From Methylobacter sp. (GTDB lineage: Bacteria > Pseudomonadota > Gammaproteobacteria > Methylococcales > Methylomonadaceae), in NCBI GenBank assembly GCA_030679035.1, contig JAUXTH010000065.1, forward strand, positions 1 to 64,000: DNA of 64,000 bases. The letters run 5' to 3'. The translations under genes were made by a program, and so were the position numbers. Shown here one piece after another: positions 1-8,233 of this stretch (within the stretch, counting starts at the first letter, position 1; each line of letters begins with the position of its first letter). The notes below the pieces were generated by a model. That model saw nothing but the letters and a program-made list of their open reading frames with translations, did not search any database and was not told where the DNA came from.

Positions 1-1
1 C

Positions 2-358
2 AATCATAAAATTGTGATTGAAGCCTTCGACGACCCTGATGTTTCGGGCGTCGCCTGTCATATATCGCATGCTAAAACAGGCGGAATGAAAGGCGCGGTA
101 GGCCTGGCTGAAGATCCATCAGAAGCGTCAATTGCATGCCGGCAAATAGGCGCAATCGATACGAGCAAACTGGATAAATTGAAAAATGGCGAAGTGGTGT
201 TTAAAGAAAGCCTGTCGCTGGTTTTTAAGAGCCTGCAAGTGGTGCGTTTCTATGATAAAAAACGTAATGTTCTGGTCTATCTGGCTTACAGTGACAAGGT
301 GATTGAAGGCTCGCCGAAGAACTCTATTTCATCTGTACCGGTTATGAAATGGAATTAG
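2..358 (+). CDS. creA: CreA family periplasmic protein (5' end outside window)
   Basis: The reading frame is already open at the first bases of the window, so this is the C-terminal part of a gene whose start lies to the left. The visible 119 residues match my memory of the CreA family closely: the EAFDDPDV segment at the beginning, then the AKTGG and [14 protein letters not shown] segments, the [14 protein letters not shown] core and the [15 protein letters not shown] end. CreA proteins are short exported proteins of unclear biochemical role, named for their position beside the creBCD genes in E. coli. The signal peptide expected at the N-terminus cannot be seen. An internal GTG at base 14 opens a shorter frame, but the conserved sequence continues upstream of it, so it is not the start. 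No creBCD genes follow; the next 395 bases are repeat-rich and non-coding. Confidence 0.9.
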   Translation, partial: NHKIVIEAFDDPDVSGVACHISHAKTGGMKGAVGLAEDPSEASIACRQIGAIDTSKLDKLKNGEVVFKESLSLVFKSLQVVRFYDKKRNVLVYLAYSDKVIEGSPKNSISSVPVMKWN

Positions 359-574
359 TAATGGGCGTATGGCGGTTCGTCGGCAAATCGAAAATTACTA
401 AAAGTAGGCGCTTTAGGCGACGTACAGCGTCGATTACAATCAGTCGAAGTTGTGTGGACCGCCTGTTGGCGAATCCACCTTACGGCTTTTGAAAATGGAT
501 GATTGATGTAAGGGATTTCCGCCGTGAACGACCGCATGGGGCAGTTGCCGAGACACGAAGCAAAAGATAAAACC

Positions 575-669
575 AAGCTTAACCGTTCGCCCTGAGCCCT
601 TCGGCTACGCTCAGGATGCTTTGTCGTTAAGCCGCTAATGGTTCGGCGGTTCACCACGAACGGCTTAAC
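575..669. repeat. Palindromic intergenic repeat
   Basis: This lies in the gene-free stretch 359-753. A CCTGAGC / GCTCAGG hairpin (591-615) sits inside longer inverted arms: GCTTAACCGTTCG near 578-590 is mirrored by CGAACGGCTTAAC near 658-669, and GTTAAGCCG at 626-634 is mirrored at 661-669. A leftward frame of 100 codons crosses it, but its product is the low-complexity Arg/Ser-rich type read from such repeats and I reject it. Upstream, around 404-421, an 18-base segment recurs inverted near 54114-54131. Together these mark a REP or MITE-like dispersed element. Confidence 0.6.
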
Positions 670-753
670 ATTAGGCTGTTCCGGTCTAAGTTGGTAGCAA
701 AAATTTGAAGTTATTAACCAAGACTGAAAGCGTGGTATGAGATGAATCTATGG

Positions 754-888
754 TTATTTAAAACCGTCTTGCTTGAACTTCTCCAGCCGTCTTTTGAAGC
801 CTTTCCTGTCAAACAGGTAGTATAAAAAGACCAGTAAAAATGGCCACAACATAAAGGCCAGCAGTTTAAATGCAGTTCCAATATCCAT
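754..888 (-). CDS. Small single-pass membrane protein (44 aa)
   Basis: A 44-codon leftward gene starts with ATG at 888, preceded by ATGAGGAGTAACG, a good ribosome binding site at proper distance. The product begins MDIGTAFKLL, has a hydrophobic helix at about residues 8-25 (rich in Leu, Phe, Trp, Tyr) and ends in a strongly basic tail with RKGFKRRLEKFK, so the C-terminus should stay in the cytoplasm. It is too short for most gene finders. It lies about 80 bases downstream of the end of lpxB on the same strand and could be co-transcribed with it. I do not recognise the family. The ribosome binding site, codon pattern and clean membrane topology make it more likely real than not; no function can be assigned. 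Confidence 0.6.
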   Translation of the reverse strand: MDIGTAFKLLAFMLWPFLLVFLYYLFDRKGFKRRLEKFKQDGFK

Positions 889-969
889 CGTTACTCCTCA
901 TTTTATTTGGTTGCTGTTGATGAAGATTAACAGAAAAGCTTACCCTGTTTCCACTTCAATAGTATCCGG

Positions 970-2115
970 CTAAGTCGACAGCATTTCCAATGCCAGCTGT
1001 GCCATGTTTTTGGAACCGCCGCCCTGTCCTAACTGTTGTTTTACATGGTTCAGGTTTTCGCGCATTTGATCGGCATAGGCCTTATCGGTCAGGATCCGTG
1101 TCACTTCGGCAGACAGGTTTTCGGCCGTCGCTTCATGCTGGATCAGTTCTTTGATGATGCGTTTGCCCGACACGATATTCGGCAAGCCTATAAAAGGCGT
1201 ATTGACCAGCCATTTTCCCAACCAGTAGGTTAGCGTTGACAGTTTGTAGGCGATGACCATCGGTACGGCCAGTAAGGCGATTTCCAAGGTTGCGGTGCCT
1301 GAGGTGGTCATCACAGCATCGCAACATTGAATCACATCATAAGGCTGGTTTTTTATTACCGTAATTTTAATCGACGATTGGCGGGTGTAGTCTTCAAGCA
1401 ATGCATCGCTGATGGAATCGGCTTGAGGCAAGATAAACTGACACTCCGGCAAACCAGCCTGCACTTTTCCGGCGGCGGCCAGCATGACCGGCAACATGCG
1501 CTTGATTTCGTTGGCGCGGCTGCCGGGCAATAAGCCGACTATCGGTTTGCTTTTATCCAGGCCGAAAAGGGTTAAGTCCTCATCCTTGCTGTGCTGGGCA
1601 TGGACTTTATCCACCGAAGGATGTCCCACGTAGCGTACCGGCACTTTTTCGGCATCGTAATAAACCGTTTCAAAAGGGAAGATTACCGCCATCATGTCGA
1701 TGACTTTGCCGTAGGCCTTGACCCGACCCGGTCGCCATGCCCAGACCTGGGGGCTGACGTAAAACAACACTTTAATGCCCTGTTGTTTGGCGTAGCGCGC
1801 CAGTTTAAAGTTGAACTCCTTGTAGTCAACGCAAACCAGCAAATCGGGGCGCTCGTTTGCTACCAGCTGTTGCATCAGCTTTAACGCACGGCGGATTTCG
1901 GCGTAATGCTTGATGACTTCAACCACGCCGATGACGGCGATATTGGCTGAGTCATAGCGAATATCGATACCCGCCTGCGCCATTTTTGCGCCGCCCATGC
2001 CGATACCTTCAATGTCCGACTGCTGTTTTTTCAGCTCCAGAAACATGTTGGCGGCGTGCTGGTCGCCGGATGATTCTCCGGCGCTGAACAGGATTTTTAA
2101 GGGTTTATGTTGCAA
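970..2115 (-). CDS. lpxB: Lipid-A-disaccharide synthase
   Basis: LpxB (glycosyltransferase family 19) joins UDP-diacylglucosamine to lipid X to give the tetra-acyl disaccharide core of lipid A, at the inner face of the inner membrane. The 381 residues match the usual length. Family segments are in place: SAGESSGDQHA near the N-terminus (11-21), YVSPQVWAWRPGR in the middle, LLPGSRANEI, and TTSGTATLE near residue 270. The frame opens with TTG at 2115 (TTG CAA CAT AAA); I see no in-frame ATG upstream and only a weak ribosome binding site, because a palindromic repeat sits directly before the gene. It is the last of a leftward set with gnnA and gnnB, which suggests that the substrate may be the 3-amino analogue of the usual sugar. 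Confidence 0.95.
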   Translation of the reverse strand: MQHKPLKILFSAGESSGDQHAANMFLELKKQQSDIEGIGMGGAKMAQAGIDIRYDSANIAVIGVVEVIKHYAEIRRALKLMQQLVANERPDLLVCVDYKEFNFKLARYAKQQGIKVLFYVSPQVWAWRPGRVKAYGKVIDMMAVIFPFETVYYDAEKVPVRYVGHPSVDKVHAQHSKDEDLTLFGLDKSKPIVGLLPGSRANEIKRMLPVMLAAAGKVQAGLPECQFILPQADSISDALLEDYTRQSSIKITVIKNQPYDVIQCCDAVMTTSGTATLEIALLAVPMVIAYKLSTLTYWLGKWLVNTPFIGLPNIVSGKRIIKELIQHEATAENLSAEVTRILTDKAYADQMRENLNHVKQQLGQGGGSKNMAQLALEMLST

Positions 2116-2131
2116 GGTTTCTGGCTCAAAA

Positions 2132-2203
2132 GTAGGGTACGCTGTGCGTACCTTTATATAGCGTAAAAAACGCCTTGGAAATGGTACGCATAGCGTACCC
2201 TAC
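2132..2203. repeat. Inverted repeat between gnnB and lpxB
   Basis: The arms GTAGGGTACGCTGTGCGTACC and GGTACGCATAGCGTACCCTAC are near-perfect inverted copies, 72 bases end to end. The same element lies between gnnA and gnnB (3351-3420). The transcript would fold into a long hairpin between the two genes. It abuts the lpxB start and seems to have replaced the normal leader of that gene. Confidence 0.8.
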
Positions 2204-2209
2204 ATAATT

Positions 2210-3307
2210 TTATGCCGTCAAAACACCCCGAATAACCGCGACAATCTCCCTGATCGTATCATCCTCAAGGAACGGGCAAATCGGCAATGACATGCAGTTG
2301 GCCGCAACCGATTCGGTTACCGGCAAGCTGACTGCGGCATATTCTTCTTTAAATACATTTTGCCTATGCAAAGGCACGGGATAATACACGGCACAGGCGA
2401 TTTGTTTATCCTGCAAGGCTTTCATCACCTCGTCGCGACGCTCGCACAACACGGTGTATTGATGATAAACATGCTCGCCCAGACCGTCTTCAAACGGTGT
2501 GGTCAGCGGCAAACCGGCCATCAATTCCGAATAAAGGCGCCCGACATGTTGGCGGCCTTTATTGTACTGGTCGATGCGTTTCAATTTGGCTCTTAATATC
2601 ACCGCCTGCATTTCATCAAGGCGGCTGTTATAGCCGATCACATCATGGTAATAGCGGACATCCGAACCATGGTTGTGCAACATTTTAAGTTTTTTCGCGG
2701 TCTCGTCGGAGTTGGTGACGACCAGGCCGCCATCGCCGAATGCCCCCAGGTTCTTGCTCGGGAAAAAGCTAAACCCGGAGGCATGACCGATAGCGCCGGT
2801 TTGTTTGCCGTTAATGGTCGCGCCGAACGACTGGCAGCAATCTTCAATCAGTTTCAGGCTATGCTGGTCGCATAGCTGTTTAATCGCTGTCATGTCCGCA
2901 GGTTGTCCGAACAAATGCACCGGCATGACCGCCTTGGTTTTCGGGGTAATGGCTTTTGCTATGGCTTCGGGCGAGATATTAAAGGTCTTGGGATCAATAT
3001 CGACGAAAACGGGAACCGCGCCGACATATTTGATGGCTTCCGCCGTAGCAATAAAGGTGAACGCAGTGGTGATCACTTCGTCGCCGGCACCGATACCTTC
3101 TGCGATCAATGCAAGATGCAGCGCGTCGGTGCCTGAAGCCACGGCAATCGCGTGTTTAACGCCCAAATAGTCGGCCGCTTCTTTTTCAAAGGCCTGAACA
3201 TTAGGGCCTAATATGAACGAACAGTTTTCGATTGTTTCAGCCAGACCGCGCTCAATCTCATCTTTGATCTCAACGTATTGAGCCTTCAGGTTTACCATGG
3301 GTATCAT
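2210..3307 (-). CDS. gnnB: DegT/DnrJ/EryC1-type sugar aminotransferase, probable GnnB
   Basis: A PLP-dependent sugar aminotransferase of 365 residues. The lysine that binds PLP is K185, in FFPSKNLGAFGDGG; the SGTDALHLAL segment near residue 59 and IEDCCQSFGA near 154 are typical of the DegT/DnrJ/EryC1/StrS family. The frame runs back to a TTG at 3346, but I choose the ATG at 3307, which has CAAAGGC ten bases upstream and begins MIPMVNLKAQY as relatives do. The neighbours decide the likely role: next to a Gfo/Idh/MocA dehydrogenase and lpxB, as in Acidithiobacillus ferrooxidans, where GnnA oxidises the 3-OH of UDP-GlcNAc and GnnB transaminates it to UDP-GlcNAc3N. The alternative is a WbpE/WlbC-type enzyme for O-antigen sugars; without surrounding O-antigen genes that is less likely. 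Confidence 0.8.
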   Translation of the reverse strand: MIPMVNLKAQYVEIKDEIERGLAETIENCSFILGPNVQAFEKEAADYLGVKHAIAVASGTDALHLALIAEGIGAGDEVITTAFTFIATAEAIKYVGAVPVFVDIDPKTFNISPEAIAKAITPKTKAVMPVHLFGQPADMTAIKQLCDQHSLKLIEDCCQSFGATINGKQTGAIGHASGFSFFPSKNLGAFGDGGLVVTNSDETAKKLKMLHNHGSDVRYYHDVIGYNSRLDEMQAVILRAKLKRIDQYNKGRQHVGRLYSELMAGLPLTTPFEDGLGEHVYHQYTVLCERRDEVMKALQDKQIACAVYYPVPLHRQNVFKEEYAAVSLPVTESVAANCMSLPICPFLEDDTIREIVAVIRGVLTA

Positions 3308-3350
3308 GTTTTTATTGCCTTTGAGTTTATCAATTATTGGGTGCAATCAT

Positions 3351-3420
3351 GTAGGGTACGCTAAGCGTACCATTTAATTAAAATGTCGGCCGCCGAAAAG
3401 GTACGCACAGCGTACCCTAC
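3351..3420. repeat. Inverted repeat between gnnA and gnnB
   Basis: Second copy of the GTAGGGTACGC...GCGTACCCTAC palindrome seen at 2132-2203, here 70 bases. Its right end touches the last base of the gnnA stop codon (TAG, complement of 3421-3423), and its left end lies about 40 bases upstream of the gnnB start. Confidence 0.8.
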
Positions 3421-4356
3421 CTATTTATCGCCCAGCAACCGGGTGATGGCTATCGCCGTTTCCAGGGCTCGTCTTCCCGCTACGCCGGAAACCAGGGGGT
3501 TGTCGCCGGTATGAATGCAGTTTACGAAATGCTTGATTTCTTCCAACAGCGCATCGCCGCTTTCAAAAATGGATTCTTCCGTTTCTATTTCCGGAATGCC
3601 TGGGAACATTTCTTTTTTGCCGGTACGATGCTTGGTTAGGATGCGGTTCTGGAAATCTACAGAGACATACGAACACGGCCTGAACATGCGCATTTTGCGC
3701 TCCATCTTCATGCTGATCCGGCTGGCTGTCACATTAGCCACGCAACCGTTTTTAAATTTCAACCGGGCATTGGCAATATCGGTGCCTTGCGTTAATACCG
3801 CCGTGCCGCTGGCATCGATCCGCTCCACCTCGGAATCGACCAAGGCCAAAATAATGTCGATGTCATGGATCATTAAATCCAAAACCACGCTGACATCGTT
3901 GGCGCGCGGGTTAAACGGCGACAACCGGTGGGATTCGATAAACAGCGGTTTTTCTTGCTTGTCCAGGCCCAATACCGCAGGGTTAAAACGCTCCAGATGC
4001 CCGACCTGCAAAATCAGATTGTTTGCCTTGGCGATGGCGATCAACTCATCGGCTTCGGCAACGGTCACGGTGATCGGTTTTTCAACCAATACATGAGTGC
4101 CGGCATTGAGAAAATCCTTCGATACCTGGTGATGCAAGGTTGTCGGCACCACGATGCTGACCGCATCGACTTCGCCTAACAAAGATTGATAGTCGGTCAG
4201 CGCCGCTGCGCCGTGTTTTTCGGCGACGTCTTTGGCTGCCGCCTCATTAATATCGACCACGGCAACCAGTTCGCAATCAGGCAGCGACGCATATTTTTCC
4301 GCGTGAAACTTGCCCAAGTAACCGGTGCCGATGACAGCGCATTTTAGTTTTTTCAT
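3421..4356 (-). CDS. gnnA: Gfo/Idh/MocA family sugar-nucleotide dehydrogenase, probable GnnA
   Basis: This is a 311-residue NAD(P)-dependent oxidoreductase. The Rossmann motif GTGYLG occupies residues 10-15, the conserved EKP is at residues 92-94, and the substrate-domain segment with GHLERFNPA and MIHDIDI follows. As the first gene of a leftward set with an aminotransferase and lpxB, it best fits GnnA, which oxidises the 3-position of UDP-GlcNAc so that GnnB can put in an amine. LpxA and LpxD can then attach amide-linked acyl chains there. The WlbA/WbpB family (UDP-GlcNAcA 3-dehydrogenase) is the nearest alternative and cannot be excluded by eye. lpxA itself, which lies next to these genes in A. 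ferrooxidans, is not here: a divergent gene begins 234 bases upstream. Confidence 0.8.
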   Translation of the reverse strand: MKKLKCAVIGTGYLGKFHAEKYASLPDCELVAVVDINEAAAKDVAEKHGAAALTDYQSLLGEVDAVSIVVPTTLHHQVSKDFLNAGTHVLVEKPITVTVAEADELIAIAKANNLILQVGHLERFNPAVLGLDKQEKPLFIESHRLSPFNPRANDVSVVLDLMIHDIDIILALVDSEVERIDASGTAVLTQGTDIANARLKFKNGCVANVTASRISMKMERKMRMFRPCSYVSVDFQNRILTKHRTGKKEMFPGIPEIETEESIFESGDALLEEIKHFVNCIHTGDNPLVSGVAGRRALETAIAITRLLGDK

Positions 4357-4590
4357 TTGATCGTCTTATATCCAGTCTACTTGTGGCCCCGCTGTAGGGA
4401 CGAACTTACTCAGCGTATTGTAAACTATCAATAATGTATTCAGAAAATTTTGTACTTGGCGGTTACCACGCCTGATTTTTGATGTTATGATTAAATCGAT
4501 TTTAAAAAGTGATTAATTGTCCTCAAAATTCGCCGCACAGTATTAGTATTATTTTGACTTCATTGACAGCATAAAAATGGAAAAGACGTT

Positions 4591-6600
4591 ATGACTGACG
4601 AAGACAAGGATGATACCGAACTAATCAAGCAAGCGGCTCGATCAATTCTGAAGGATGAAATCAAGCACCTTCACCTGGTGTCGCCTGCCGCCCTCAAGCT
4701 ATTGAGGCTGACCACTGACGACGACGCCCGGATCGACAACTTATCCCATATCATAGAGACAGAGCCGGTGCTGGCGGCAAAAATCCTGAAGCAGGTTAAT
4801 TCGGCTGCCTATGCGCTGCCCAACAAAATGACCTCCATTAACCGCGCAGTTAATATGTTAGGATTTTCTACCGTGCGCCAGCTTGCGCTGAACCTGCAAT
4901 TTTATGACAAACTGATACAGCATAACTCGACCAATACCTTTGACTTGTTATTCTTCTGGCAACATTGTTTGTATGTCGCATCGTTAAGCAAAAGAATAGC
5001 CGTCGCGCTTGATTATCCAGACCCGGATCTGGTTTATACCGGCGGGCTTTTACACGATATTGGCAAGATAGTTCTGGAAGCCCATGGGCGTATAACCTAC
5101 AGCGATTATATTTGTTCGATTGGCGACAACAAGCATTCAACAACGGAAGAAGAGCGCAGCTTTTTCGGCATCACCCATACCGAGATAGGGCATGCATTTT
5201 GCCTGGAATGGCAACTGCCGGTGTCAATCACGGCCATCGTTGCCTGTCACCATAACCAGCCCGCTAAGTCCTCGCCGTACGCCGAATTTAAAACGGAAAT
5301 CGCGATCGTTTCCTTCGCCAACTATATCGCCTGGATACAGGGCATAGGTTCGGCTACCTACGATAGCCACCCGACACTACAGAGCGATTTGCTAGAGACT
5401 ATTGATATTGACCAATTGAATCTTGAAGTTCTATTGCAACAGGTCGATCAGGACATGCAAACCACTCAGGAATTCTACGACACCCAGTTGCCCGGTTTAA
5501 CTACGTTGCGGGCTGCGTTGGTCAAAGCAACCATTAACCTGAGCCAGATAAGCGAGGATAAAGCTTTTACGGTAAATCCTGCATATAACAAGAAATCGTC
5601 CAGTTTAACCGTACCCCATCACAGCCTTAACCCTAATGAGTTTATACCCCGGACGCTGGAGGCCATACAGGACGAATTTTCTTTCGACCGTTGCATTATG
5701 TTCACCATCGACCCTAAGCGCCGCTGTCTGCTCGCGCCCTACTGGTGGCCAAAATCAACATTGCCGACCGAGCTGCAACCCTTTGAGGTCGACATTAGCG
5801 ACATTTCCGGTTTGTTATTAAAATGTTTGCGCGAAAAGAAAGCTGTCCTGATCAATGCCAACAAAGAGCGCGACAACCCCATTATTCAACGTCTGAAGAC
5901 GACTGAGTTTATCGCTATTCCGGTCATACATCACAATAACCTGGTCGGAATGCTTTACGCGGATAATTCACTGTCGAAAAAACCAATGCATGAACAATTG
6001 TTACCGGAAATCATGCCGATAGCCTACGAATTGGGGGTCGCGATATTTAATGCCAATCAATATGGGCAGGAGAAAAAACACGCGCAGATCGATCATTTAA
6101 CCCAGCTGTACAATAAACGCATGATCAACAATTTCCTGGCTGATATTTTTCAGAGGGATAAATCCAAGCTGGCCAATATCGCCATCGGCTTTATCGATAT
6201 AGACAGGTTCAAACAGCTTAATGACGCCTGCGGGCATCAGGCTGGAGATGATGCGTTGAAGATTGTTGCCGATATTTTGCGCAACTCAGCCCGGCCTGGA
6301 GACTTCATCGGCCGCTATGGAGGGGAAGAGTTTTTATTCGTGCTTAAGAATACCAATGAAACCGGCGCCCAAGGCTATGCCGAGCGCATAAGATCGGAAA
6401 TCGAGCGTCGCGGCAAGATATTAAGCCGGCGATTTCATGGACAAATAATGACGGTCAGCATCGGCGTGTCCCTGTACAGCCCACGCTATACCAAATACAC
6501 CGACATGATTGAAGTCGCCGACCAAGCCATGTACCGGGCAAAAAACGAAGGCCGGAACCGGACTGTGCTGCTGCCCGGTGTTGAAACAGTCGAGAAATAA
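4591..6600 (+). CDS. HDOD-GAF-GGDEF signalling protein (predicted diguanylate cyclase)
   Basis: The 669 residues hold three parts in order. An HDOD domain (about 25-230) has the helical pattern LAAKILKQVNSAAY and LLHDIGKI; HDOD is a relative of HD hydrolases that usually binds partners rather than cutting. A GAF-like sensor follows at about 320-480. A GGDEF domain (about 505-660) has the active signature RYGGEEF near residue 575 and FIDIDRFKQLND before it, so it should make cyclic-di-GMP. There is no signal peptide or membrane segment, so the protein is cytoplasmic. The ATG at 4591 follows GGAAAAGACGTT. It is divergent from gnnA and stands alone. The ligand of the GAF domain cannot be read from sequence. 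Confidence 0.9.
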   Translation: MTDEDKDDTELIKQAARSILKDEIKHLHLVSPAALKLLRLTTDDDARIDNLSHIIETEPVLAAKILKQVNSAAYALPNKMTSINRAVNMLGFSTVRQLALNLQFYDKLIQHNSTNTFDLLFFWQHCLYVASLSKRIAVALDYPDPDLVYTGGLLHDIGKIVLEAHGRITYSDYICSIGDNKHSTTEEERSFFGITHTEIGHAFCLEWQLPVSITAIVACHHNQPAKSSPYAEFKTEIAIVSFANYIAWIQGIGSATYDSHPTLQSDLLETIDIDQLNLEVLLQQVDQDMQTTQEFYDTQLPGLTTLRAALVKATINLSQISEDKAFTVNPAYNKKSSSLTVPHHSLNPNEFIPRTLEAIQDEFSFDRCIMFTIDPKRRCLLAPYWWPKSTLPTELQPFEVDISDISGLLLKCLREKKAVLINANKERDNPIIQRLKTTEFIAIPVIHHNNLVGMLYADNSLSKKPMHEQLLPEIMPIAYELGVAIFNANQYGQEKKHAQIDHLTQLYNKRMINNFLADIFQRDKSKLANIAIGFIDIDRFKQLNDACGHQAGDDALKIVADILRNSARPGDFIGRYGGEEFLFVLKNTNETGAQGYAERIRSEIERRGKILSRRFHGQIMTVSIGVSLYSPRYTKYTDMIEVADQAMYRAKNEGRNRTVLLPGVETVEK

Positions 6601-6716
6601 ACACTGCAATTGTTTTTAGCGATAGCACATCGCAAGCTTTACTTGTACAGACTAAGCAAAGTCTACACTTCAGCCAAATTCACACGCCAATGCCCTAAGC
6701 AAAGAGGAAAAACCTG

Positions 6717-7280
6717 ATGAAAAAACATATTCTACTACCCGTCCTGGCCGGAATCGCTGTATCTGCGCTGTCGTTTTCCTGCATCGCTCAAGCCGAGCCT
6801 TCTGATGACTTGAAGGTGGTTATAATCCGGCACGGGGAAAAGCCTGATCCCGGTGACAATTTGTCATGTCAGGGCGAGAACCGCGCCCTGCAACTTCCAG
6901 CGGTCTTATATCAAAAATTCAACATACCGGACTACACCTATGTCCCAGCGTTGAAAACGGGTGACGCAACCAAACATTCCAGAATGTTCCAGACGGTTAG
7001 CCCGTTCGCAATTAAGTATAATCTGACGGTCGATAGCAAATATGAGGAAGATGATTATTCAAATGTCGCCGATGATGTAAAGAAGAAAGCCGGTACGGTT
7101 CTGTTGGTCTGGGAGCACAAGGCGATTTCACATATTGCCAAGCATCTAAAGGTAAAAAATCCGCCTACTTGGGAAGGTAGTGATTTCGACAGCATCTGGA
7201 TCATTACTTACAAGAACGGTGATGCTACATTATCTTTCGACAAAGAAGGAATAACCCCATCCTCAGACTGCAACTTTTAA
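6717..7280 (+). CDS. Periplasmic histidine phosphatase family protein
   Basis: A 187-residue protein with a clear signal peptide (MKKHILLPVL..., likely cut after AQA at residue 26). The mature part opens with the histidine phosphatase signature VVIIRHGEKP, with R38, H39 and G40; H39 would be the phosphorylated residue. The second family histidine is probably H134 in LLVWEHKAI. The domain is shorter than the usual phosphoglycerate mutase-like fold, as is seen in small exported members of the clan. RBS: AGAGGAAAAACCTG before ATG. Substrate unknown; the neighbours give no hint. Confidence 0.75.
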   Translation: MKKHILLPVLAGIAVSALSFSCIAQAEPSDDLKVVIIRHGEKPDPGDNLSCQGENRALQLPAVLYQKFNIPDYTYVPALKTGDATKHSRMFQTVSPFAIKYNLTVDSKYEEDDYSNVADDVKKKAGTVLLVWEHKAISHIAKHLKVKNPPTWEGSDFDSIWIITYKNGDATLSFDKEGITPSSDCNF

Positions 7281-7481
7281 AATACAGCTGATTAGCATGA
7301 TGCTTTAGCCGGAACTAAAAAGTTTATTGTTTGGTAAGGATCCTGAGCAGGGTAATAAGCGGGATTGTAACTTGCTAATGATTTGCGAATGCCCCGACAA
7401 TGGATTTCGATAAAGTTATTGGTCAGGGTGCTTGAGGGGGCGATTAATTCGATTATATGCCCTGTGATTTTCAAAAGCGTC

Positions 7482-7558
7482 ATTCCGGCAAGGGCTTGCC
7501 GGAATCGTTAGAGCGCGTAGCGAATCGAGGCACTGGATACCCGCTTCCCGGCGGGTAT
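7482..7558. repeat. Two palindromes in an intergenic gap
   Basis: The gap 7281-7667 holds no gene I can support. It carries a perfect 11-base-pair palindrome ATTCCGGCAAG gg CTTGCCGGAAT (7482-7505) and a second hairpin TACCCGC / GCGGGTA (7539-7558), joined by a short spacer. This arrangement is typical of dispersed intergenic repeats and could also end transcription of the upstream phosphatase gene, though there is no long T-run. Confidence 0.6.
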
Positions 7559-7667
7559 GACGAGCTTTCGTAGAATCTGACAAAGTAGAATTAAGATCTC
7601 AAGCCGCACGACCGAGATTTTGGTAGTTGAAATAACTCTATTAAGAATTCGAGTGCCAGTCCGACAC

Positions 7668-8126
7668 TTACCGTTTCAGGTTGATGACAATAGCCGCGCC
7701 ATCCAGTGATTTTCGTTTATCGGCTTCCGGTTCTTGCGACATCAACATCTGCCCATCTAAATCTAAAGACCGCAGCTTTTTTTTCTGTTCGTCGGCAAAC
7801 ATATTTGCTGATTCTATCTGGGCCATCCTGTTTTGTTCAGTTTTCAACCAGGCATTTTCAGAAGCTTTAAGAAACGGCACAGTAAGATCCAGCGATTTTT
7901 GAAGCTCAGCCTTTATCGCTATTGAATGCTTGTTTTTTGTTTTATGCTGTTTTGATTTAACAGGACTCTCTTTGCGGCTGATCTGAACTTCTTTTACGTC
8001 AACCGATACGGCCTGTTTTTCTGTTAAAAGCGCATGATTAACACCGGGCTTTTGAAACCCGGTCAGCAAAACAAATGAAACCGTCACAAAGCCCAATATA
8101 AACAGGCGGTAGTTTTTCATTTTCAT
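7668..8126 (-). CDS. Membrane-anchored or exported protein of unknown function
   Basis: 152 residues that I do not recognise. An N-terminal hydrophobic segment (about 7-22, RLFILGFVTVSFVLLTG) follows two lysines and would export or anchor the protein; there is no lipobox cysteine. The rest is hydrophilic, with a Lys/His-rich stretch near residue 55-68 (KSKQHKTKNKHS) and a helical C-terminal half with ADEQKKKLRSLDLDGQ. The ATG at 8126 has an unusually strong site, AGGAGGAGGACAAA. It lies downstream of ppsA on the same strand with a gap of about 107 bases and could be read through from it. Confidence 0.6.
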   Translation of the reverse strand: MKMKNYRLFILGFVTVSFVLLTGFQKPGVNHALLTEKQAVSVDVKEVQISRKESPVKSKQHKTKNKHSIAIKAELQKSLDLTVPFLKASENAWLKTEQNRMAQIESANMFADEQKKKLRSLDLDGQMLMSQEPEADKRKSLDGAAIVINLKR

Positions 8127-8233
8127 TTTGTCCTCCTCCTACGACTACAAACAAAAACCTCTATATTATCTAGTCTAGACCAACACACTGAAATTGGAAC
8201 GCTGTACAAGATCAATTTTTGATCAATTTTTGA

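Noticed and set aside
355-657. Leftward frame of 100 codons after creA
   Set aside because: Its residues come from a palindromic repeat (ERSRRAQGERLS type) that gives such spurious frames.
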